A stretch of 34,461 bases of DNA from an uncultured Bacteroidota bacterium (GTDB taxonomy: Bacteria > Bacteroidota > Bacteroidia > Flavobacteriales > Flavobacteriaceae). Shown here piece by piece: positions 16,568 to 23,940 of this stretch. The DNA lies in contig CAJXVU010000038.1 of the NCBI GenBank assembly GCA_913062555.1, positions 1-34,461 of the forward strand. The letters run 5' to 3'. The notes beneath the pieces are model-generated. The model saw only the letters and a program-made list of their open reading frames with translations, was not told where the DNA came from and searched no databases. The position numbers were made by a program, and so were the translations under genes. The first letter of the stretch is position 1. Every line of letters starts with the position of its first letter.

Positions 16568-17331
16568 TGTTGTTGCATTCTAATATATTAGGAGCGGGGA
16601 GACCTTTTGTTATTCTTCATGGATTTTTGGGGATGAGTGATAATTGGAAAACACTTGGAAAGCAATTTAGTGCACAAGGATTTGAAGTGCATTTGGTTGA
16701 TCAACGTAATCATGGCCGAAGTTTTCATGACAATACTTTTAATTACGAAGTACTTACTCAAGATTTAAAGAATTATTGTGAAAATCATCAACTAGATAAT
16801 ATTGTGCTTCTTGGGCATTCTATGGGAGGAAAAACAGCAATGTTATTTGCTGCACTAAACCCGCAAATTGTTTCTAAATTAATTGTTGCCGATATTTCAC
16901 CACGTTTTTATCCGGTTCACCACGATGCTATTTTGGAAGGCTTATCAGCCTTTGATTTTAGTGTATTAAATGCTAGAAAAGAAGCAGATATAATATTGTC
17001 AAATTATGTTCAGGATTTCGGGACACGTCAGTTTTTACTTAAAAATTTATATTGGAAAGAGAAAGGGCAATTAGGCTTGCGGATTAACTTGAAAGTTCTA
17101 AAAGAAAATGTTGAAGAAATTGGAGAAGCATTGCCAGAGTATTTAAAATATGATGGAGAGACCTTATTTCTTCGCGGGGATAAATCAGAATATATAGGAT
17201 CTAATGATAAAGATTTGATTGCATTACAATTTCCAAAAGCAGAAATTTCAACAGTGAGTAACGCCGGGCATTGGCTTCATGCCGAAAACCCTAAAGCCTT
17301 CTTTGATTATGTCATTCAATTTATAGCTTAA
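16567..17331 (+). CDS. Alpha/beta-fold hydrolase (YbfF-like esterase)
   Basis: The 254-residue protein has the alpha/beta hydrolase fold: oxyanion motif LHGFLG near residue 17, nucleophile elbow GHSMGG with Ser85, a candidate acid at Asp205 (FLRGDKSEYI) and His235 (NAGHWLHAE). The DQRNHGRS motif after strand 4 is typical of the YbfF/acyl-esterase subgroup. The true substrate cannot be read from the sequence. It overlaps pdxJ by one base, which implies tight co-expression, though a biochemical link to vitamin B6 is not established. No signal peptide is present, so it is cytoplasmic. Confidence 0.92.
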   Translation: MLLHSNILGAGRPFVILHGFLGMSDNWKTLGKQFSAQGFEVHLVDQRNHGRSFHDNTFNYEVLTQDLKNYCENHQLDNIVLLGHSMGGKTAMLFAALNPQIVSKLIVADISPRFYPVHHDAILEGLSAFDFSVLNARKEADIILSNYVQDFGTRQFLLKNLYWKEKGQLGLRINLKVLKENVEEIGEALPEYLKYDGETLFLRGDKSEYIGSNDKDLIALQFPKAEISTVSNAGHWLHAENPKAFFDYVIQFIA

Positions 17332-17368
17332 GTTTTGTATTTTTATTGAAATCAATGAAAATAAATTT

Positions 17369-17719
17369 ATGAAACTAATTATCAAACTTCTTACCAGTGC
17401 GGCAGCTGTTTTTATTATTGCTAATTTATTACCTGGAGTTACACTTGTAGACCCAATTAAGGATGCACTAATCGTGGCTATTGTTATAGCAATTCTGAAT
17501 GTATTATTAAAACCAATATTAATTATATTAACTCTGCCAATAACAATCATTACCCTTGGCTTATTCCTTATTATTATCAACGCGATAATAATTAAAGCGG
17601 CGAGCAATATCATTGACGGATTTACTGTTAATAGTTTATGGGTTGCGGTGCTGTTTAGTATTTTATTATCTGTCTTACAGTCGTTTCTAAATTCTTTGTT
17701 GAAAGAAGATAAAAAATAG
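17369..17719 (+). CDS. Small membrane protein of the phage-holin-4 (Phage_holin_4_2) family
   Basis: The 116-residue protein is almost wholly hydrophobic, with four predicted membrane segments: about 5-22, 30-53, 55-77 and 87-108. Between them lie a DPIKDALIVAIVIAILN segment and a short KPIL turn. This pattern fits the family named after phage holins but widespread in bacterial chromosomes outside prophages, with unknown function. There are no phage genes nearby, so the name should not be taken as evidence of a prophage. It follows the hydrolase by 37 bases and probably ends the pdxJ transcription unit. Confidence 0.85.
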   Translation: MKLIIKLLTSAAAVFIIANLLPGVTLVDPIKDALIVAIVIAILNVLLKPILIILTLPITIITLGLFLIIINAIIIKAASNIIDGFTVNSLWVAVLFSILLSVLQSFLNSLLKEDKK

Positions 17720-17834
17720 GCTAAGATTTACGCTCTAAACAAGAGTTATCAGATTCATTATATGCACTCTTGAATTGGCCTTTGCTATTGAATATTAATA
17801 AATTGAAAGAGATGAGTCTCAATAGGTTAAAAAC

Positions 17835-17865
17835 TTTGCTCAATTGTAAAAATGTTGTACTTTTG
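17835..17865 (+). promoter_or_regulatory. Promoter of the tig gene
   Basis: TTTG at 17835-17838, a 19-base spacer, then TACTTTTG at 17858-17865 followed by CA. Both boxes and the spacing fit the Bacteroidota housekeeping promoter (TTTG, then TAnnTTTG). Transcription should start about 15 bases before the ATG at 17889. Confidence 0.78.
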
Positions 17866-17888
17866 CAGCCAAATTTTATTTAGGAAAA

Positions 17889-19214
17889 ATGAACATTACA
17901 AGAGAAAACATTGATACCTTAAATGCTGTTGTAAAGGTAGATATCACTAAAGCGGATTATAGTGATAAAGTTGCAAAAATTTTAGCTGATTATCGCAAAA
18001 CGGCGAACATTCCTGGGTTTAGAAAAGGACATGTGCCAATGGGAATGGTTAAAAAGCAATATGGGAAAGCTGTTTTAGTTGATGAGGTAAACAAATTATT
18101 ACAAGATGCGCTTAATAAATATTTAACCGAGGAGAAACTTGATGTTTTAGGGAATCCATTACCTAAAGCACAAGATGATTTAAATTGGGATGCTGATGAT
18201 TTTTCTTTTGAATTTGAATTGGGATTAGCACCAGTGTTTGATGTTGCCCTTAAAGGGAAAAAAGCAATTACTCAATATAATATTGTTGCTGATGACAAAA
18301 TGATTGATGAGCAGCTTGTAAATATTCAAAAGCAGTATGGGAAGATTATCGCAAAGGATGAGATTGCTGAAGCTGATGAAATTACAGGGACTTTTGTAAA
18401 TGAAGAAAAAGCAATCAATAGTTCAACAACAATTACTTTAAATAAATTTAAAGGAAAAGCGACTGCTAAGAAATTTATTGGAGCTAAAGTAGGTGATGTA
18501 ATTACTTTGAAAACAAAAAGTATGTTCGCTGACGATCATGATTTAATGAACGTCTTAAAAGTATCACATGATGATGCTCATGGTCTTGATGTAGAAGTTA
18601 TCTTTACAGTTAGTGAAATTAATACTAGAGAACTTGCAGAATTGGATCAGGATTTGTTTGATAAATTATTTGGTAAGGATGGTGTAACTTCAGTTACTGA
18701 GGTTAAAGCTAAAATTAAAGAAGATGCTGAAAAGCAATTTGTACAACAATCAGATCAAAAGTTATTAAACGATGTAACCGAATATTTGGTTGAAAACACA
18801 AAGTTTGATTTACCAGCTGAGTTTTTGCAAAAGTGGATGCAAACAGCAGGTGAAGAACAGATTGATGCTACACAAGCCAAAGAAGAGTATGAGAAGTCTG
18901 AGAAAAGCATGCGTTACCAATTAATTGAAGGGAAAATTATTACAGATAATAACTTGCAAATTAATTTTGATGATTTAAAAGCTTATGCTCAAGAAATGAT
19001 CAAAGGACAAATGGCTCAATTTGGACAATTAAACCCTTCAGAAAAAGAGTTAGATGATGTTTCAGCTAGAGTATTGTCAAATCAAGACGAAGTAAAACGT
19101 TTATCTGAACAACTTACAAGTCAGAGATTGTTAGAATTTTATAAAGAAAATGCAAATCTAAAAACTAAAGAATTGTCTTACGATAAATTCGTAAAGGAAG
19201 TTTACGGTTCATAG
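17889..19214 (+). CDS. tig: Trigger factor (ribosome-associated chaperone)
   Basis: Trigger factor binds at the ribosome exit tunnel and shields nascent chains. The 441-residue protein has the N-terminal ribosome-binding domain with NIPGFRKGHVPMG (about 38-50, the GFRxGxxP signature). A middle part (about 150-240) lies where the peptidyl-prolyl isomerase domain lies in E. coli, but it is clearly divergent in sequence. A long helical C-terminal chaperone part follows (about 260-441). Proline-isomerase activity is therefore doubtful. A consensus promoter stands upstream and a strong terminator follows at 19239, so it is mainly monocistronic although clpP and clpX follow it, the classic order. 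Confidence 0.94.
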   Translation: MNITRENIDTLNAVVKVDITKADYSDKVAKILADYRKTANIPGFRKGHVPMGMVKKQYGKAVLVDEVNKLLQDALNKYLTEEKLDVLGNPLPKAQDDLNWDADDFSFEFELGLAPVFDVALKGKKAITQYNIVADDKMIDEQLVNIQKQYGKIIAKDEIAEADEITGTFVNEEKAINSSTTITLNKFKGKATAKKFIGAKVGDVITLKTKSMFADDHDLMNVLKVSHDDAHGLDVEVIFTVSEINTRELAELDQDLFDKLFGKDGVTSVTEVKAKIKEDAEKQFVQQSDQKLLNDVTEYLVENTKFDLPAEFLQKWMQTAGEEQIDATQAKEEYEKSEKSMRYQLIEGKIITDNNLQINFDDLKAYAQEMIKGQMAQFGQLNPSEKELDDVSARVLSNQDEVKRLSEQLTSQRLLEFYKENANLKTKELSYDKFVKEVYGS

Positions 19215-19238
19215 TTTTAAAAAATCATTATATTTAGG

Positions 19239-19270
19239 GCGTTGAATTCAGTAGAATTCAACGCTTTTTT
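19239..19270 (+). terminator. Rho-independent terminator after tig
   Basis: An 11-bp perfect stem (19239-19249 with 19254-19264) with a 4-base loop is followed by six T. It separates tig from clpP. Confidence 0.92.
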
Positions 19271-19298
19271 ATTGTCAATCACATTACTTAAATAAACT

Positions 19299-19973
19299 AT
19301 GGATTACGGAAAAGAATTTGAAAAATTTGCGATAAAAGATCAAGGTATTAGTAGTACTTATTATAATAAAATTATAAGTAGCATGTACCCTGTTGGCTTG
19401 ACTCCAAATATTATTGAAGAACGTCAAATGAATGTTGCAATATTTGATGTATTCTCGAGATTAATGATGGATCGCATAATTTTTATGGGAACTGGAATTA
19501 ATGACCAAGTAGCAAATATTATACAAGCGCAATTATTGTTTCTAGAAAGTACAGATGCTTCAAAAGATATTCAAATATATATAAACTCACCAGGAGGGTC
19601 TGTGTATGCTGGATTAGGTATTTATGATACCATGCAACTTATTAAGCCAGATGTAGCAACTATTTGTACAGGAATGGCCGCTTCTATGGGAGCAGTATTA
19701 TTATGTGCTGGAGAAAAAGGAAAACGCAGTGGGTTAACACACTCTCGTGTTATGATTCACCAACCTATGGGAGGAGCTCAAGGACAAGCGAGTGATATTG
19801 AAATTACAGCACGTGAAATATTAATTCTAAAAGAAGAATTATATAATATTATTAGTAAGCATACAGGACAAGATTACGATAAAGTTTATAATGATAGTGA
19901 TCGTGATTATTGGATGAAAGCTGATAAAGCTTTAGAATATGGAATGATTGATGAGATTTTAGCACGTAAATAA
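19299..19973 (+). CDS. clpP: ATP-dependent Clp protease proteolytic subunit
   Basis: ClpP forms the tetradecameric serine-protease chamber that degrades proteins fed in by ClpX. The 224-residue protein has the catalytic triad in place: Ser129 (TGMAASMGA), His154 (VMIHQPMGG) and Asp203 (DRDYWM), with the YINSPGG strand before them. An N-terminal extension of about 30-40 residues before ERQMNVAIFD may be a removable propeptide. It sits between tig and clpX, 64 bases before clpX, and the two are probably co-transcribed. I see no full consensus promoter in the 28 bases between the tig terminator and the ATG. Confidence 0.97.
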   Translation: MDYGKEFEKFAIKDQGISSTYYNKIISSMYPVGLTPNIIEERQMNVAIFDVFSRLMMDRIIFMGTGINDQVANIIQAQLLFLESTDASKDIQIYINSPGGSVYAGLGIYDTMQLIKPDVATICTGMAASMGAVLLCAGEKGKRSGLTHSRVMIHQPMGGAQGQASDIEITAREILILKEELYNIISKHTGQDYDKVYNDSDRDYWMKADKALEYGMIDEILARK

Positions 19974-20037
19974 TAATGACAACAGATTCAACACGTTGAA
20001 GGTTGGATAGTTGAAATTTTAATTTTATTAATAAATT

Positions 20038-21273
20038 ATGTCGAAGGAAGAATTAGAATGCTCGTTTTGTGGAAGAAAAAAACCTGAAACGAATTTACTT
20101 ATTGCAGGCTTAGATGCACATATTTGTGATCGCTGTATAGAGCAAGCCCATGGTATAGTTGTTGAAGAATCTAAAGATAATGATGCTGGTGGAGAGCTCT
20201 CTGCAGAATTGATGCTGCGTAAGCCAATTCAAATCAAAGGTTTTCTTGATGAATATATAATAGGTCAGGAGCGTACTAAACGCGTTATGTCAGTAGCCGT
20301 TTATAATCACTATAAACGATTATTACAGCAAGTAACTGAAGATGATATTGAGATTCAAAAAAGTAATATCATTATGGTTGGTCAAACCGGAACAGGTAAA
20401 ACCTTAATGGCAAAAACTATTGCACGAATGCTTAATGTGCCTTTAGCTATAGTTGATGCCACGGTATTAACTGAAGCGGGATATGTGGGGGAAGATGTTG
20501 AAAGTATCTTAACACGTTTGCTTCAAGCGGCCGATTATAATTTGGAAAAAGCAGAGCGTGGGATTGTATTTATTGATGAAATTGATAAAATTGCACGTAA
20601 AAGTGACAACCCATCAATTACTCGTGATGTTTCTGGTGAAGGGGTGCAACAAGCATTGCTTAAGTTATTAGAAGGAACCGTAGTAAACGTACCGCCTAAA
20701 GGAGGACGTAAACATCCTGATCAAAAATTTATAGAAGTAAATACTGAAAACATATTGTTTATTGCTGGTGGTGCATTTGATGGTATAGAGCGTATGATCT
20801 CTAAAAGATTAAATATGTCTGCCATTGGTTATAAAGCGTCTCATGATGAAGATGCCATCGATAAAAATAACTTCTTACAGTATATTACGCCTACCGATTT
20901 GAAAGACTTTGGATTGATTCCAGAAATTATTGGGCGACTTCCGGTGTTAACTCACATGAATCCATTGGATAAAGATACACTAAGAGCAATTCTTACAGAA
21001 CCTAAGAATGCTATTGTTAAGCAATACAAGAAGTTGTTTTTAATGGATGAGATTGAATTGACGATTACCGAAGGTGCACTCGATTTTATTGTAGATAAAG
21101 CCATTCAATATAAACTTGGGGCTAGAGGCTTACGTTCATTATGTGAAGAAATATTGACAGATGCCATGTTTAGTCTGCCAGGAAGTGATGAAACAAAGTT
21201 AAATGTAACAAAGGCTTACGTCGAAGGGAAACTTACTAGAACAACTCTTAAAAAACTAAAAGCCGTGTCTTAA
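20038..21273 (+). CDS. clpX: ATP-dependent Clp protease ATPase subunit ClpX
   Basis: ClpX is the AAA+ unfoldase that recognises substrates and threads them into ClpP. The 411-residue protein begins with a zinc-binding domain (Cys8, Cys11, Cys30, Cys33). It then has Walker A GQTGTGKT (115-122), pore-loop motif GYVGEDVES (148-156), Walker B IVFIDEID (Asp180, Glu181), and the C-terminal sensor-2 region [11 protein letters not shown]. The ClpP-docking loop near [10 protein letters not shown] follows the usual position. Length is normal. A 42-bp perfect palindrome ends the unit just downstream. Confidence 0.98.
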   Translation: MSKEELECSFCGRKKPETNLLIAGLDAHICDRCIEQAHGIVVEESKDNDAGGELSAELMLRKPIQIKGFLDEYIIGQERTKRVMSVAVYNHYKRLLQQVTEDDIEIQKSNIIMVGQTGTGKTLMAKTIARMLNVPLAIVDATVLTEAGYVGEDVESILTRLLQAADYNLEKAERGIVFIDEIDKIARKSDNPSITRDVSGEGVQQALLKLLEGTVVNVPPKGGRKHPDQKFIEVNTENILFIAGGAFDGIERMISKRLNMSAIGYKASHDEDAIDKNNFLQYITPTDLKDFGLIPEIIGRLPVLTHMNPLDKDTLRAILTEPKNAIVKQYKKLFLMDEIELTITEGALDFIVDKAIQYKLGARGLRSLCEEILTDAMFSLPGSDETKLNVTKAYVEGKLTRTTLKKLKAVS

Positions 21274-21294
21274 TTTGTTAGACAAATATCTTGT

Positions 21295-21336
21295 AAACGA
21301 AAGAAGCCACTCAAATTTGAGTGGCTTCTTTCGTTT
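21295..21336. terminator. 42-bp perfect palindrome / terminator after clpX
   Basis: The left arm (21295-21315) is the exact reverse complement of the right arm (21316-21336), with AAATTT at the centre. It can form a 19-21 bp stem. It lies 21 bases after the clpX stop and is symmetric, so it could end transcription from both sides. The T-tract on the plus side is short. Confidence 0.8.
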
Positions 21337-21499
21337 GGATATATAATTAATATTGCAATAAGTTTTTTCTTTAGTGCGTGTTAAAAGTAACATTAATCTT
21401 GAAAGATAAAAATTGAGTACGATGATTTTAGATGAATATGGTGCTATTTTCGTTTAAGTAAAAATAAAATCCAATTTTATCGTTTAAACGCAGGCTTTT

Positions 21500-23014
21500 T
21501 TACACATTTAACTGTAATAACTCATCCATATAAAGTCTGGTATTAGATAATCTAGGGATCTTATGTTGACCTCCAAGTTTGTCTTTTTCTTTTAACCAAT
21601 CATAAAATAACCGAGGGCGTGCAATATTTATTTTAGGTTTATTTAGTGTTATATTATTGAAGCGTTTGGCTTCATAATCTGAATTTAACGATTTAAGAGC
21701 GCTGTCAAATAAGTCATTAAAATAATGGAGATCTGTTGGAGGTGTTTTAAATTCAATGAGCCATTCATGAGCCCCCTTTTCTTTGCCTTGCATAAATACA
21801 GGAGCCGCAGTATAATCAATAATCTCTGCTTTTGTTTTTTTACATACTTGCTTTAAAGCATCTTCGGCATTTTCAATGATAAGTTCTTCACCAAAAACAT
21901 TAATATGGTGTTTTGTCCTTCCAGAAACTTTTATCCTATAGGGATAGATGGAAGTGAAACGAACTGTATCTCCAATTTTATAACGCCATAAGCCGGCATT
22001 GGTAGTTATTATTACAGCGTAGTTAACCCCTTTTTTTACGTCACTTAATGGAATTATTTGTTCTTGTGATGTTCCATATGCATCCATTGGAATAAATTCG
22101 TAAAAAATACCATAGTCCAACATTAATAGTAATTCGTTCGAATTATTTTGGTCTTGAATGGCAAAAAAACCTTCAGAGGCATTGTAAATTTCGTAATATT
22201 TAAATTCCTTTTTTGGCAATATCGATTGATATTGATCGGCATATGGAGCAAAACTTACGCCTCCATGAAAGTAAACTTCAAGATTTGGCCAGATATCAAA
22301 TAGACTTTTTTTATCTGTTGAATCAAGTACATTATTTAACAATACCAGCATCCATGATGGGACACCTGTTAGGCTTGTTACATTCTCGTTAATTGTTTCG
22401 TCTACAATAGCTTGCATTTTATGTTCCCAATCACTCATTAAAGAGACTTTACTACTGGGGGTACTACTAAATTCGGCCCAAAATGGCATATTGTCAATTA
22501 AAATAGCCGATAAATCGCCAAAAACGGTGCCATTTTCTTCATAGAGTTCTTTACTTCCACCAAGGCGTAAGCTCTTGCCTGTAAATAATTGTGAGTTTTC
22601 GTTGTTATTGAGATACATGCATAGTAAGTCTTTACCAGCAGCATAGTGACAGTCTTCTAAAGACTCAGTACTTACGGGTATAAATTTACTTTTTGCATTT
22701 GTAGTGCCGCTTGATTTTGCGAACCATTTTATTGGTGTTGGCCAAAATATATTCTGTTCTCCTCGTCGGGAACGTTCTATAACAGATTGGAAATCCTCAT
22801 ATGACGACACTGGAATTCGTTCAGTAAACGCTTTATAATTTTTAATAGAGGCAAAATCATATTGTTTGCCAATTTGAGTGTCTTTTGCAGTGTTTATGAG
22901 GTTTAATAGTAATTCATTTTGCACTTCATTAGGGTATTTTAAAAACAATTCAATTTGATGGAATCGTTTTTTTAAAAACCAGGAAGCAACAGAATTTACT
23001 AATGGGATTGGCAT
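21500..23014 (-). CDS. GH3 family protein (acyl-adenylate/acid-amido synthetase-like)
   Basis: The 504-residue protein matches the GH3 family: the N-terminal ATP-motif region PIKWFAKSSGTTNAKSKFIPVS (SSGTT phosphate loop near residue 110), then YFHGGVSFAPY, EIYNASEGFFA, the TTNAGLWRYKIGDTVRF motif and a C-terminal cap domain. Plant GH3 enzymes join amino acids to auxin or jasmonate through an acyl-adenylate. In Bacteroidota the substrate is unknown. The gene is divergent from the DUF2797 gene across 43 bases and stands in no recognisable biosynthetic operon. Nothing in its base usage looks foreign, and close GH3 genes are common in this phylum. Confidence 0.9.
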   Translation of the reverse strand: MPIPLVNSVASWFLKKRFHQIELFLKYPNEVQNELLLNLINTAKDTQIGKQYDFASIKNYKAFTERIPVSSYEDFQSVIERSRRGEQNIFWPTPIKWFAKSSGTTNAKSKFIPVSTESLEDCHYAAGKDLLCMYLNNNENSQLFTGKSLRLGGSKELYEENGTVFGDLSAILIDNMPFWAEFSSTPSSKVSLMSDWEHKMQAIVDETINENVTSLTGVPSWMLVLLNNVLDSTDKKSLFDIWPNLEVYFHGGVSFAPYADQYQSILPKKEFKYYEIYNASEGFFAIQDQNNSNELLLMLDYGIFYEFIPMDAYGTSQEQIIPLSDVKKGVNYAVIITTNAGLWRYKIGDTVRFTSIYPYRIKVSGRTKHHINVFGEELIIENAEDALKQVCKKTKAEIIDYTAAPVFMQGKEKGAHEWLIEFKTPPTDLHYFNDLFDSALKSLNSDYEAKRFNNITLNKPKINIARPRLFYDWLKEKDKLGGQHKIPRLSNTRLYMDELLQLNV

Positions 23015-23057
23015 ATATTATTTATCTTTACGAGACTAAAATAATAAAAATCTTTTT

Positions 23058-23852
23058 ATGCAGTACCAAGGTGTGTTAACAAAAATGAAAACAGAGTTTG
23101 CTGAACCTATTCAATATTTTTTAGTTTTTGAAACTGATTTTTTAAATATGAATCAATTACTTAATAAAACTCTAAAAATCAGTTTTGTAAAGTACCAATG
23201 TTTAAACTGTGGCTTAGACAAACCAAAGTATAGACAGGGTTTCTGTAGAAGTTGTTTTTACGAAATTCCACAGGCAGCAGATTGGATTATGCGTCCTGAG
23301 TTAAGTACAGCGCATATAAATAAGGAAGATCGCGATTTGGAATATGAAAAGAGAGCACAGCTTCAGCCTCATATTGTTTACTTAGCAAACTCCAGCAATG
23401 TGAAAGTTGGGGTTACTAGAAAAAACCAAGTGCCTACACGTTGGATAGACCAAGGGGCACATGAAGCCATTGAAATTGTTGAGGTGCCTAATCGGTATAT
23501 GGCGGGTATTACTGAGGTTGCACTGAAAGCCCATGTGGCCGATAAAACCAATTGGCGTAAAATGTTAAAGAATGAAATTGACGACGAAAACCTTTTGGAT
23601 TGGAGACAGCGTTTAAAAGACTATATTCCTGAAGAAGTAAAAGATTATTTTATCGATACTAATTCCGAAACAAATTTAGTTTTCCCTGTAAATAAATACC
23701 CGACAAAGCCTAAAAGTTTAAATATTGAAAAGGCCCAGGAATACACTGGAAAGTTAGTCGGTATAAAAGGGCAATATCTCATCTTTGAAGATGATACAGT
23801 ATTCAATATAAGAAGTAATGAAGGGACTGTTGTTGCTATAGAAATGCTATAG
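23058..23852 (+). CDS. DUF2797 family zinc-ribbon protein
   Basis: The 264-residue protein has a zinc-ribbon-like set of cysteines (Cys48-x2-Cys51 and Cys63-x2-Cys66). A conserved basic and aromatic region follows (HIVYLANSSNVKVGVTR, then RWIDQGAHEAIEI) that I associate with DUF2797; it resembles a GIY-YIG-like core in arrangement. A C-terminal beta domain (about 225-264, LVGIKGQYLIFED) ends the protein. Function is unknown. Nucleic-acid binding is a fair guess from the zinc ribbon. It shares a 43-bp divergent region with the GH3 gene and converges on the large T9SS cargo gene, with a bidirectional terminator between. Confidence 0.88.
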   Translation: MQYQGVLTKMKTEFAEPIQYFLVFETDFLNMNQLLNKTLKISFVKYQCLNCGLDKPKYRQGFCRSCFYEIPQAADWIMRPELSTAHINKEDRDLEYEKRAQLQPHIVYLANSSNVKVGVTRKNQVPTRWIDQGAHEAIEIVEVPNRYMAGITEVALKAHVADKTNWRKMLKNEIDDENLLDWRQRLKDYIPEEVKDYFIDTNSETNLVFPVNKYPTKPKSLNIEKAQEYTGKLVGIKGQYLIFEDDTVFNIRSNEGTVVAIEML

Positions 23853-23888
23853 CAATTATTCAATTTACGTTCACTTCACAGATATAAA

Positions 23889-23917
23889 AAAGACTGGGGA
23901 TTAGTTCCCCAGTCTTT
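23889..23917. terminator. Bidirectional rho-independent terminator between converging genes
   Basis: A 12-bp perfect stem (23889-23900 with 23906-23917) with a 5-base loop lies between the DUF2797 gene and the large minus-strand gene. The A-run on its left becomes a U-run on the minus strand, so it best serves the large gene. Confidence 0.87.
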
Positions 23918-23940
23918 GCAATTTTAAATAGTTTAACATA

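Noticed and set aside
17369..17719. Prophage or lysis gene suggested by the holin family name
   Set aside because: No integrase, capsid, tail or endolysin gene is nearby and the gene belongs to a family common in ordinary chromosomes.
21500..23014. GH3 gene as a recent transfer from plants
   Set aside because: Base composition looks like the neighbours and GH3 homologues are common in Bacteroidota, so recent transfer is not supported.
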